From: Bacillota bacterium
GTDB lineage: Bacteria > Bacillota > Sulfobacillia > Sulfobacillales > Sulfobacillaceae
Direction of reading: 5' to 3'
Length of the DNA: 48,619 nt
NCBI GenBank assembly: GCA_021784595.1
Contig: JAJYHT010000003.1
Coordinates: 1 to 48,619, forward strand
The notes beneath the pieces are model-generated. The model was not told the origin of the DNA. It saw only the letters and a program-made list of their open reading frames with translations, and made no database searches. How positions within the stretch are numbered: the first letter of the stretch is position 1; each line of letters opens with the position of its first letter. Below, piece by piece: positions 8,592 through 16,115 of this stretch. Made by a program: the position numbers and the translations under genes.

Positions 8592-9494
8592 ATGAACCTT
8601 GAGGATTTGGAAGTGTTTCGCACGATTGCTTTTGAGGGCACGCTGTCCAAAGCGGCGCTGTGCCTAAATTTAAGCCAGCCCACCGTATCACGGCGAATTC
8701 AAGGTTTGGAGCATCAATTGGGCGTCACGCTGTTGGACCGTTCTACCAATCCCGTGCATGTGACTCCGCACGGTATCATGGTCTTGGAATTTGCCCAGTC
8801 TGTTTTGGACTCTTGGCGTGATTTGAAAACAGTCTTGAGCGATATCCCGGCGGTGAAGGGCACCGTTACGGTGGCGGCCAGCACGGTGCCAGCCAAACGC
8901 TTGGTGTTGCCTGCCATGGCCCACTTTTTGCGAGAATATCCTGAAGTCCAAGTCCGGGTGTCGGTCATGGATTCAGCTCGAGTGCTCGGCGCCTTAAATA
9001 CGGGAAATGTTGACGTGGGGTTTGTGGGCTTTGAACCATCGGGGGAGCAGTGGCATGTGGAATCGATTGCAGGAGACGAAATTGTTTTGGTCGTGCCAGA
9101 CACACCGCGCTATGCGCATTTACACTCGCCGGTGGCATTTTCTGCGTTGCAACACCTGCCTTTCGTCCAAAGAGAATCGGGGTCGGGAACCTGGAACACC
9201 GTGCGCGAGTACTTGCTGAGTCATGGTATAGCCCCAAATTTTCGCGTGGTATGCGAGGTCGACTCCAACGAGGCGATCATTCAAACTGTGGCAACCGGTG
9301 TTGGTGTGGGGTTTGCTTCCCAACAAATTGTTGCGATTGAAGGCAGCCCGGTCCGCGTGCTCACCCTTGAAGGGGGCCCGATCATGCGCAATTTGCATGT
9401 GGTAACGAAATGGGCAATGGATTTGTCCGATGCTGCAAATATTTTCATCCGGTATATCAATTTAATGTACATGCCGACAACATCCCTGGAGTGA
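8592..9494 (+). CDS. LysR-family transcriptional regulator
   Basis: 300 aa from ATG 8592, which has AGGAGAGG at a good distance; an in-frame ATG at 8571 lies upstream of that site and is rejected. N-terminal winged HTH (about 1-60: MNLEDLEVFRTIAFEGTLSKAA ... QPTVSRRIQGLE, given here in parts) followed by a substrate-binding effector domain of LysR type (about 88-295, SxxP-like TVAASTVPAK start, GVGVGFAS near the end). Overall layout resembles the CysL/YeiE/CbbR branch. It is divergent from the ArsP-type permease and shares one palindrome with it, so the permease is its likely target. The effector is unknown. Confidence 0.9.
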   Translation: MNLEDLEVFRTIAFEGTLSKAALCLNLSQPTVSRRIQGLEHQLGVTLLDRSTNPVHVTPHGIMVLEFAQSVLDSWRDLKTVLSDIPAVKGTVTVAASTVPAKRLVLPAMAHFLREYPEVQVRVSVMDSARVLGALNTGNVDVGFVGFEPSGEQWHVESIAGDEIVLVVPDTPRYAHLHSPVAFSALQHLPFVQRESGSGTWNTVREYLLSHGIAPNFRVVCEVDSNEAIIQTVATGVGVGFASQQIVAIEGSPVRVLTLEGGPIMRNLHVVTKWAMDLSDAANIFIRYINLMYMPTTSLE

Positions 9495-9534
9495 CGTCGA
9501 CGTTTAACCCTATCGGTCATATTATTCACCCCAA

Positions 9535-9795
9535 CTACTGGTGGATATCCAAGTAATTACTGCACGGCTCTCTCCCACCAAAAGGGCCGTGCTCCATATT
9601 AAACTGAGCGGGGCTTACCACTTCAACGTCAGCGTTATGTCTTATGGGCAACCCACTATTGGTCAGTACGGCTGCAATGAAGCTCCTTTTGGGGGCATCA
9701 TTGGGTTTCGTGAGTCTTAACCACGGTACGGAAAGATGCGTAGAAAGCGAAGTCTTGTTTGAGATCGTGAACCTGGTCGGGAGAATGGTCTCCAT
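9535..9795 (-). other. Unassigned 86-codon frame within a 394-bp gene-poor stretch
   Basis: Between the lysR stop and the MFS terminator nothing clearly genic is seen. The minus strand has an 86-codon frame without a good ribosome site; the plus strand has an equally long-looking open stretch from 9541 to a TAA at 9718 that ends NEAPFGGIIGFRES. Both strands being open with peculiar composition, and a stem-loop at 9562-9592, suggest a non-coding repeat or the worn end of a mobile element. I do not claim a protein here. Confidence 0.3.
9562..9592. repeat. Stem-loop in unassigned region
   Basis: Inverted repeat GCACGGC (9562-9568) / GCCGTGC (9586-9592), extendable inward with one mismatch. There is no T-run after it. 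It may be a structural part of the unassigned 9495-9840 element or a weak transcript end for lysR. Confidence 0.4.
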
Positions 9796-9843
9796 ATCAA
9801 GGCGGTAACACAGGTAACATACGGCGCCATTTTTTGATAGGGC

Positions 9844-9890
9844 AGCGAGGCTGGCGGAAGGAATTCTTGTGTCCTTCCCCTAGCCTCGCT
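9844..9890 (-). terminator. Large hairpin ending the tetR-MFS operon
   Basis: AGCGAGGCT (9844-9852) pairs with AGCCTCGCT (9882-9890) and GGAAGGA (9856-9862) with TCCTTCC (9872-9878), separated by a small internal loop. The stem includes the MFS stop codon. No good T-run follows on the minus strand, so it may act as a 3'-end stabiliser or a factor-assisted terminator. Confidence 0.55.
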
Positions 9891-11277
9891 ATCTGTGCTT
9901 TAGGTCAATAGGATGGGGGTTCTGGTTGATCACCGCCACGATGAGAAGAATTGTCCAGAGAATCAGCACGCCCCAAAATACCTGGTGCACGGCTTTGGTG
10001 AGAGAGAAAGCTATCTGGATGCCGTGAGTTCCTGATGAATGCTTCCACAGTAGCAGTACCAATCCCCCAATCACGCCCGGGCCCAGCGTGTTACCCAAAT
10101 TTCTCCCCAAATTATATAGTCCGGTGGCAGCACCCAGTTCGTCTCGTGGTATCTGGGACTGCACACTATTTAACGTAGCCATGATCACAACGCCGACACC
10201 AATGCCCAACAATATGCCGCCCAGCACTATCCATGGCCACTGGCCATGGCCGCCCACCACCTCATTGAGAGACATTCCTGCAATTATTCCTACCATGCCC
10301 ATGTGCACAGTCGAAGAAAGATTCATCCGCGCCATTATCGACGCCGTGACAAGGCTGCCCGCAGCCCATCCAACAGGTACCGGTAAAATGGCCAAACCAA
10401 CACTCAGTGGACTAAACTGCCATACGATGTGGAGCCATAAGGGAACGATCAGCACTGCCGCGTAAAGCGTACCGCTAGCAGTCATGGCCAGAAGACTAGG
10501 CACGGTAATACGGGGATCTTTCAGCCAATTTAGTGGAATTAGTGGGTGTGCGGAATGCTGTTCTGCACGCCACCATCCGAGGCTAAGTCCAACTGCCATA
10601 CCTAACAAAATCCAGCCCAGACTAGTTCGGGGATCCTGTTGAAATGCAGTGAGGGAACTGACCCCTGCAGTAAGACCGCCAGCCAGCCACAATGCTCCAG
10701 CCCAGTCAACGGTTCCTTTTATGGGAGGACGTACCGTTGAAAATAATGGCCCTAATGCAGCAAAAGCCACGGCGCCGATCAGCACATTGATCACAAAGAG
10801 TCCACGCCACGACACCCACTGAGCCATCATTCCCCCGAGAGTTGGACCTAGAAGGCCCGCAAGTCCCCACATGGCACTAAGCCGTCCCTGCATCCGAATT
10901 CTCTCAAGACCTTGATAGTGCTGACCCATGAGTATAAGTCCAAGAGTGAGAATCCCCCCGGCGCCAGCCCCTTGAAGAATTCTGGTGGCGATAAACCATC
11001 CCATGGATAAGGCGCTGGCACTGCCAATGGATCCCAGAAGAAAGATCGCAATACTCCAGCGGTATAGACTCTCTGGCGAATATTCACTGGATAGGTGGCC
11101 CACCAACGGCGTAATCACCGTGGCTGCAATCATAAAGCCCGTGAGCATCCAAGGATACCAGTCCAATCCACCTAGATGCTGAGCAATGCTGGGCCCAATG
11201 GTGCCCACAACGGTGCTATCCCATGCGGCCAGGAAGGTGGCTAGTAGCACTGATGAGGCCAAACGTTGGGTGCTCAT
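9889..11277 (-). CDS. MFS drug/efflux transporter, DHA2 (EmrB/QacA-like) type
   Basis: 462-aa polytopic membrane protein with about 14 hydrophobic segments. Early acidic motif AAWDSTVVGTIGPSIA is the DHA2 motif D1 in the first helix, RILQGAGAGG lies in helix 4, and GLAGLLGPTLGG in helix 5 is the antiporter motif C. This fits proton-driven export of toxic compounds. Its ATG overlaps the TGA of the tetR gene (ATGA), so the pair is one transcription and translation unit. The likely inducer is a substrate of the pump; which one cannot be told. Confidence 0.9.
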   Translation of the reverse strand: MSTQRLASSVLLATFLAAWDSTVVGTIGPSIAQHLGGLDWYPWMLTGFMIAATVITPLVGHLSSEYSPESLYRWSIAIFLLGSIGSASALSMGWFIATRILQGAGAGGILTLGLILMGQHYQGLERIRMQGRLSAMWGLAGLLGPTLGGMMAQWVSWRGLFVINVLIGAVAFAALGPLFSTVRPPIKGTVDWAGALWLAGGLTAGVSSLTAFQQDPRTSLGWILLGMAVGLSLGWWRAEQHSAHPLIPLNWLKDPRITVPSLLAMTASGTLYAAVLIVPLWLHIVWQFSPLSVGLAILPVPVGWAAGSLVTASIMARMNLSSTVHMGMVGIIAGMSLNEVVGGHGQWPWIVLGGILLGIGVGVVIMATLNSVQSQIPRDELGAATGLYNLGRNLGNTLGPGVIGGLVLLLWKHSSGTHGIQIAFSLTKAVHQVFWGVLILWTILLIVAVINQNPHPIDLKHR

Positions 11278-11867
11278 GATCGTCCCTCCTCATAGCGAGG
11301 CCTGACCCCGTCCAACGCTAAGCGCATGGGTAGCGCAATAGCAGCGCCGAGACGCTCACCACGGCGGAACCCCCAAATCAAAGCAATGAAATACGTCGAT
11401 AGGAGGTGGTCGACGATCTGAGGGACAGACAGGTCGTGCCTTAAATCGCCAGCAGATTGCGCTTGAGCCACCAACGGCCCGAATAACTGCTGCAAAGCGG
11501 TCGGCCGGCCATCATCCCACGGTTGGCCGAGTAACTCGGCTTGAATAATATAAGGGACAAGACCCAGGTCTTGCTCCACAGCCTCCGTCAATGCCTCCGT
11601 AGCCTGTTGCAGGCCGCTGAGAGGAGCAAGTTGCAGCCATTGTGGTAAAGACGGCAGCAGTTCAGCGGTAAGGTGGTCAACATACAGAGTAAAAATTGCA
11701 TCCTTCGTAGGAAAGTGTACAAAGAACGATCCTTTGGACACGCCGGCGGCCTGTACAATCTGATCAACGGAAGTTGCTTCTACCCCTTGCGTACGGAACA
11801 GGTGCAGGGCCGTGTCAAAAATTTTGCGGTGAGTCTCCCTCTTTTGCATGGCACGCGTAGTAGACAT
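11274..11867 (-). CDS. TetR-family repressor
   Basis: 197 aa from ATG 11867, which is preceded by AAGGAGGG at a 9-base distance; longer in-frame forms would start inside the operator and promoter and are rejected. N-terminal TetR helix-turn-helix around residues 15-60 (TSVDQIVQAAGVSKGSFFVH, FPTKDAIF), then an all-helical ligand domain. It is cotranscribed with the MFS exporter downstream (ATGA overlap), and a perfect palindrome sits across its own promoter, so it most likely represses this operon until a pump substrate binds. Confidence 0.93.
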   Translation of the reverse strand: MSTTRAMQKRETHRKIFDTALHLFRTQGVEATSVDQIVQAAGVSKGSFFVHFPTKDAIFTLYVDHLTAELLPSLPQWLQLAPLSGLQQATEALTEAVEQDLGLVPYIIQAELLGQPWDDGRPTALQQLFGPLVAQAQSAGDLRHDLSVPQIVDHLLSTYFIALIWGFRRGERLGAAIALPMRLALDGVRPRYEEGRS

Positions 11868-11889
11868 CAAAAACATCCCTCCTTTTTCT

Positions 11890-11918
11890 ATCCTAGACCA
11901 TAAACTGACCACGGTCAA
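11890..11918 (-). promoter_or_regulatory. Promoter of the tetR-MFS operon
   Basis: On the minus strand: -35 TTGACC (11918-11913), spacer of exactly 17 bp, -10 TAGGAT (11895-11890). The operator palindrome covers the -35 and the spacer, so bound repressor would exclude RNA polymerase. Confidence 0.7.
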
Positions 11919-11938
11919 TGACTGTGGTCAGTTTATGG
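11898..11938. promoter_or_regulatory. TetR operator, perfect 15-bp inverted repeat
   Basis: CCATAAACTGACCAC (11898-11912) and GTGGTCAGTTTATGG (11924-11938) are exact reverse complements, 11 bp apart. Each arm also begins a shorter dyad (TGACC-AC-GGTCA and TGAC-TGT-GGTCA), which would allow two repressor dimers. It overlaps the tetR promoter. Confidence 0.8.
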
Positions 11939-12161
11939 AATGCTAGCACTTTGGTGTGGAATAGCGTTCTTGGGAGAGCCGACCCTAGACGAAACGTGAA
12001 TCGCCCGAATCGGTGACTATAACAATTGCCGCAGGGGGGGAATCCAATAGATTGTTTTGCAATGATGATTCAAGGACTCTAATCAGTCAAGAAATACTCT
12101 AGGATCCTAAGGGATGGCCTACTTTATCAACATAGTCCTATCTTATACGATCTCTGCGATA
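11939..12161. other. Intergenic spacer, nothing assigned
   Basis: About 220 bp between the divergent tetR operator and the Fur-like box of the VIT1 gene. I looked for riboswitch motifs (manganese, fluoride, cobalamin, cyclic-di-GMP) and recognised none; there is no convincing reading frame. Confidence 0.4.
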
Positions 12162-12176
12162 GAATGATTCTCATTC
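12162..12176. promoter_or_regulatory. Fur/PerR-like box upstream of the VIT1-type transporter
   Basis: GAATGA-TTC-TCATTC, a perfect 6-3-6 inverted repeat similar to the half-site of Fur-family operators. It lies about 60 bp before the transporter start. A TATAAT at 12208-12213 is further downstream. The metal-transport function of the gene makes control by an iron- or manganese-sensing Fur-family protein plausible. Confidence 0.5.
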
Positions 12177-12232
12177 CCCTTAACGATTCAGACAGGTCCG
12201 ACATTTCTATAATGATTATGGAGGTGTTCAGT

Positions 12233-12949
12233 GTGGTGAGCCTAGCCAAAACCCATTCAGAACAAAAAATCCATACCCCGAAAGCGCGCTCGATTCGCGA
12301 AATCGTTTTTGGCGTGAATGACGGATTGGTGTCAATTACCGGCCTTATTGTGGGGGTTACGGCGTCTCGCATGAGTGCGCATCACATTTTACTTGCGGGT
12401 TTGGCCGCGGTGATGGCCGCCACCGTGGCCATGGGTCTGGGCGCTTACCTTTCGACTGCCGCCCAAAACGAGTATTTTATGGCAGAACGCAAGCGGGAAA
12501 TACGCGAAGTGCATGAGGTGCCTGAGGAAGAACGCCGCGAGGTGGAGGGGATCTATCGCGCCCAGGGCTTTACGCATGAACAGGTGGCCATGCTGACCGA
12601 CCACATTACGGCCGATAAAGAGCGCTGGGTTGACTTCATGATGAAAGAAGAGCTGGGGATTCCGATCGACAGCTTGGATAACCCGTGGACGTCGGCAGGT
12701 ATTATGGCTTTGGCGGTAGTGGTTGGTTCAATTCCCCCAATTGCGCCCTACATCATGATTGGGAATCCGCAAGTGGCATTGCTGTGGGCCATTGTGCTGG
12801 CGATGTTGACGGCTTTTGGGTTAGGCATTGCCAAGGCGCTGGTTGCCAAGACCGTGTGGTGGAAAAGTGGCGTTCAGTTTGTGATTGTGGCCGGCATAGC
12901 AGTAGTGGTGGGAATTTCTGCAGGCCACTTGCTGAGCCATATCTTATGA
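12233..12949 (+). CDS. VIT1/CCC1-family iron/manganese transporter
   Basis: 238 aa from GTG 12233 (12236 is equally possible), set by GGAGGTG at 12220-12226; a longer form starting at 12164 would begin inside the Fur-like box. REIVFGVNDGLVSITGLIVG is the first-helix signature of the VIT1/CCC1 family, which moves Fe2+/Mn2+ out of the cytoplasm in exchange for protons. Helices 1-2 are followed by a Glu-rich cytosolic segment (HEVPEEERREVEGIY), the metal-binding domain of the family, then three C-terminal helices (VVVGSIPPIAPY). Likely role is relief of Fe2+ excess, sensible for an iron-rich habitat. Confidence 0.9.
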   Translation: MVSLAKTHSEQKIHTPKARSIREIVFGVNDGLVSITGLIVGVTASRMSAHHILLAGLAAVMAATVAMGLGAYLSTAAQNEYFMAERKREIREVHEVPEEERREVEGIYRAQGFTHEQVAMLTDHITADKERWVDFMMKEELGIPIDSLDNPWTSAGIMALAVVVGSIPPIAPYIMIGNPQVALLWAIVLAMLTAFGLGIAKALVAKTVWWKSGVQFVIVAGIAVVVGISAGHLLSHIL

Positions 12950-13104
12950 TTGACCCGATTTATTTAAATGCCCTGGTGGATTTGGCGATTCAAGAAGAGG
13001 AGTCGGGAGACGAATGGTTTGTTCCCGAATTCACTGCGGTGTGGCATCTGGTGCGCAGTGGTCTTTTCCTGTGCGATCCATTTTGGCGCTTCATAATCTT
13101 CTAA
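12946..13104 (+). CDS. Small hypothetical protein coupled to the VIT1-type gene
   Basis: A 52-codon frame whose ATG overlaps the transporter's TGA as ATGA, the typical geometry for translational coupling. The product begins MIDPIYLNALVDLAIQEEES, is acidic in its first half and aromatic at the end (LFLCDPFWRFIIF). No family is recognised and no separate ribosome site is needed if coupled. It could be chance; composition and the overlap are the only support. Confidence 0.4.
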   Translation: MIDPIYLNALVDLAIQEEESGDEWFVPEFTAVWHLVRSGLFLCDPFWRFIIF

Positions 13105-13219
13105 CCTCGTTGGTCCACGGGTCCTGCAGAGTTTGCCGGGCTTTTTTCGTTGTATAGCCATCCAAACACCGCCCATGTCACGTATAAAGAAGTGAACACT
13201 AGTCACGGAGGTGGATGGG

Positions 13220-14290
13220 GTGTCCTTCTCAACACGTCACTGGCGTCATGCTATGGTCGTGGGCCTTTTAGTTCTAACGGGCTTTAGTCTATATCTCGCC
13301 AGCTGGCGCAGTGCCCTAGGCCCCCTAATGCCGGTAGCGCAGGCTGTTCATGAATGGGGTGGGGTACTGTACGGACTGGCCGTTTTGGGCTGGTCTGGGC
13401 GGTTTTATCCTTGGCCGGCCGATCGTAACGCAGGCACAAAAGCTCCCGGCTTTACAAAGTGGGCGTTTTTCTTCTTAGTGATGCTCTTTGTGAGCGGGCT
13501 AGGCCTTTTAGTGGGCCCATCATGGACCCGTGCCATTGCGACTATAATACATGGCCTTTTTGCTGCGGTCTTTGTGCTCTGGGTCGCCTATCATCTGGCG
13601 GTGCACTGGCCGGTAAACATCAGAAGAAAAAAACCACATATCAATTTGGCTCGGCGCCGCACCTTAAGGTGGCTGGTGGGGGCTGCAGTGACCGTGCCGG
13701 TGCTCGGGGCAATTCCTAGTGTGCTTACGATGCTCAGCGGCCGGATGTTTCACCAGGGATCCAACAACGGGGCTTTGCCCGGGTTTGTGCCGTACACGGT
13801 GGTAGGGGGTTATCCTGACCTCTCGCTTGAGACCTGGCGTTTGTCCATAGAGGGAACACATTATACTATGGAAGACCTGAAGAAGTTTGGGGTAGAGCGG
13901 CGCCATGTGAATTTTCAGTGCGTGACAGGCTGGGCTGTGGATGGCGTGGAATTTACCGGAATCGACCTGGAGCATTTTCTACGCCAAGTGGGGTGGAATT
14001 CCCAAACGCATCCTTGGGTGATGTTTTTTTCTGGAGATGGGGTCTATACTGAATCCTTAGACGTGCAGCAGATTGCAAAGTATCGACCGTTATTAGCATA
14101 CCAAATCGACTCGCGTCCTCTGCCGCAATCGCAAGGGTACCCTTTGAGGCTCTTAGTGCCAGGCATGTATGGATATAAGTCGATTAAGTGGCTGGTCGGA
14201 ATAAAACTGGTGAGCCACGACACGCTCGGGTACTGGGAGCAGCGCGGGTATCCGCAAAATGCATATCTAGGGTCTTATTCGGGCATTTAA
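13220..14290 (+). CDS. Fused cytochrome b561-like membrane domain and molybdopterin oxidoreductase domain
   Basis: 356 aa from GTG 13220 with GGAGGTGG just upstream; a GTG at 13211 lies inside that site. The N-terminal third has four hydrophobic helices with spaced His residues (AQAVHEWGG, ATIIHGLFA, VAYHLAVHW), as in di-haem cytochrome b561/ferric-reductase-like domains. A further hydrophobic stretch leads to a C-terminal sulfite-oxidase-fold domain where FQCVTGWAVDG supplies Cys234, the expected Mo-ligating thiolate. This puts the Mo centre and its electron route in one chain, unlike the two-gene MsrPQ pair. Substrate is unknown; a reductase of oxidised sulfur or nitrogen groups is possible. 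Confidence 0.82.
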   Translation: MSFSTRHWRHAMVVGLLVLTGFSLYLASWRSALGPLMPVAQAVHEWGGVLYGLAVLGWSGRFYPWPADRNAGTKAPGFTKWAFFFLVMLFVSGLGLLVGPSWTRAIATIIHGLFAAVFVLWVAYHLAVHWPVNIRRKKPHINLARRRTLRWLVGAAVTVPVLGAIPSVLTMLSGRMFHQGSNNGALPGFVPYTVVGGYPDLSLETWRLSIEGTHYTMEDLKKFGVERRHVNFQCVTGWAVDGVEFTGIDLEHFLRQVGWNSQTHPWVMFFSGDGVYTESLDVQQIAKYRPLLAYQIDSRPLPQSQGYPLRLLVPGMYGYKSIKWLVGIKLVSHDTLGYWEQRGYPQNAYLGSYSGI

Positions 14291-14326
14291 TGGAGGCAAG
14301 GTTTGGCGGTCGGGAGGGAATTTGCA

Positions 14327-15214
14327 ATGCAATTATCATTTCAGCAAGTCGATGTGTTCACTGATGAAATTTTTTATGGCAATCCACTGGCTGTGTTTTG
14401 GACCGGAGCGCATCACCTATCCGAGACCCTAATGCAAGAGGTTGCTCGTGAGATGAATCTTTCCGAAACCATTTTTGTCACAGAACCCCCTGATGCAAAA
14501 AAGGTCTATGGAGTCCGAATTTTTACTCCAGATCAGGAACTGCCTTTTGCGGGACATCCGACGATCGGGGGCTTTTATGTTCTCCGGTCTCAAGGTCTGG
14601 TAGATAACCATGGGGTGCAGCGCAGCGGGGCTGGCGAAACCATATTGGCCGTGGATGAACAGAATGTGATTTGGTTCAATCCGCCGTCGGGAAAGGTCAT
14701 GGAAGTTTCGGGTTCTTTTGAGCGGCTGGCCCAGGTCCTGCGCATTGATCTCTCCCGAATAAGCCAGAATACTCCGCCTGCCATGGCCGGAACCGGCCTC
14801 ATGCAACTGATGGTGCCACTCAAAGAGGATGTGGTGAGCGAAGTAAACCCGGATCGGGAGCAACTCTCGGTTCTCTTAAAGGAGTGGAATGCCAACGGGG
14901 TCTACGTGTTGGCACAGACTGGCCCTGCCGAGTATCATGCGCGATTTTTTGGCGCAGGTAATGGTGCCGTGGAAGATCCCGCAACGGGGTCGGCGGCTGC
15001 GGCATGGGGAACTTATCTTTTGCAGACGACAGGGGCTACCAGCATTAGTCGCCTTAAAATTCGCCAGGGAGAAGAAATGCTGCGCCCGTCCACCCTGTGG
15101 GTTCGCCTCAACGCGCAACATCCGGGATCGTTGGAAATCGGTGGCAATGTGGTCCGGGTAAGTTCAGGAATCTTGACGATTCCTAAGGGTGTGCTTTCGC
15201 GTGAACCGAAATAG
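14327..15214 (+). CDS. PhzF-family isomerase/epimerase
   Basis: 295 aa with the tandem diaminopimelate-epimerase-like fold. Seen: QVDVFTDEIFYGNPLAVF at the start, catalytic Glu47 in MNLSETIFV, PFAGHPTIGG in the first half, and EDPATGSAAAAWGTYL in the second. Members range from the phenazine enzyme PhzF to uncharacterised isomerases; no phenazine genes are nearby. ATG 14327 is chosen for GGGAGGG eight bases upstream. It follows the molybdoenzyme by 36 bp and is probably cotranscribed. Confidence 0.9.
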   Translation: MQLSFQQVDVFTDEIFYGNPLAVFWTGAHHLSETLMQEVAREMNLSETIFVTEPPDAKKVYGVRIFTPDQELPFAGHPTIGGFYVLRSQGLVDNHGVQRSGAGETILAVDEQNVIWFNPPSGKVMEVSGSFERLAQVLRIDLSRISQNTPPAMAGTGLMQLMVPLKEDVVSEVNPDREQLSVLLKEWNANGVYVLAQTGPAEYHARFFGAGNGAVEDPATGSAAAAWGTYLLQTTGATSISRLKIRQGEEMLRPSTLWVRLNAQHPGSLEIGGNVVRVSSGILTIPKGVLSREPK

Positions 15215-15223
15215 CTTCGGTTC
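15203..15223 (+). terminator. Hairpin at the end of the phzF-like gene
   Basis: GAACCGAA (15203-15210) / TTCGGTTC (15216-15223), 5-nt loop, including the stop codon. There is no T-run, so it may be a weak terminator or a 3'-end protector between convergent genes. Confidence 0.45.
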
Positions 15224-15260
15224 AGAGTCACGTTCAGCTGGGCTGGCCATGGATCTTCTG

Positions 15261-16013
15261 TCAGTCTGGCACGCTAGGCGTAAAAACCAGTCGTCGGCCA
15301 ATCTCACGATATCCCCACCGCACCAATAGCGGGTAGGATGTGGTCTCTTTGGCCTCGACGACGGTCCAGGCCAATCCCCGTTGGCGGGCATATTCCTCGC
15401 GGGCCGCTGTCAACGAACGATAAATGCCCCTGTTCCGCCACCGGGGGTCCGTCTGTCCTCCCCATAATCCCGCGTGGTTTCTATGGATTGTCATTCCGGC
15501 CGCGCCAATGACCAGGTTTTCATGCCATGCTACAAAAAGCCGGGTACTCGGGTTGGTCTGGTTAGACTCCGCCACCTCCCGCTGGATGGTCAAGGCGTCG
15601 GTGGGCGGGAATCGGAATACGCGTTGTTCTAATTGATGAAAGCCTTCCCAAGCCGCCAGGGTCAATGCAGGACCGATGCTGACCACGCGGGGGGTCTTGC
15701 ATCGGGGCGTCAAGAGGTCTTTAACCAAGATGATGTGGGTTTCGGACAGATGGTAATTCTGGGCCTTTAAAAAGCCTGGCAAAAAGTCGGGCTCGAGAGG
15801 ACCGACGTGGAAATCGGGCTTAATGCCGTGATAGCGGTCCATGGTCTGGTGCCAGTATTTTTCAAGATGGTCAGCCAAAGGTCTGAACCTAAAGACCACA
15901 TTGCCAAACCGTTTTGTGGGCCCGATCGTGCCGATGCCGTATTCATCGTCCCATCGCCGGGCGTGTGGCCAAGTCCAGATGGGATCCTGATCCCATTCAC
16001 GAAGATAATCCAT
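15261..16013 (-). CDS. GNAT-family N-acetyltransferase
   Basis: 250 aa. The C-terminal part holds the GNAT core: VIGAAGMTIHRNHAG strand pair, then GGQTDPRWRNRGIYRSL, which matches the acetyl-CoA-binding motif A (Q/RxxGxG/A type, here RNRGIY), and REEYARQRGL. The N-terminal half (about 1-110) is unlike known substrate domains I can name. Acceptor unknown. It lies alone between the convergent phzF-like gene and the PBP gene. Confidence 0.8.
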   Translation of the reverse strand: MDYLREWDQDPIWTWPHARRWDDEYGIGTIGPTKRFGNVVFRFRPLADHLEKYWHQTMDRYHGIKPDFHVGPLEPDFLPGFLKAQNYHLSETHIILVKDLLTPRCKTPRVVSIGPALTLAAWEGFHQLEQRVFRFPPTDALTIQREVAESNQTNPSTRLFVAWHENLVIGAAGMTIHRNHAGLWGGQTDPRWRNRGIYRSLTAAREEYARQRGLAWTVVEAKETTSYPLLVRWGYREIGRRLVFTPSVPD

Positions 16014-16115
16014 TGGCTAATTTTTTCACTGCCCCTCTGAGACTTTGCTTCTCTATTTAAGAGCGGTGATACTCCCCCAATATTATAAAACAGGATGCTC
16101 CATAAGCGTGCCCCT

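Noticed and set aside
12685-12945. N-terminal part of a longer frame leading into the 52-codon gene
   Set aside because: It lies out of frame inside the VIT1 gene; only the part after the ATGA overlap is plausible.
13105-13160. T-box-like or terminator-like sequence before a T-run
   Set aside because: No stem longer than 3 bp could be drawn and no amino-acid-related gene follows.
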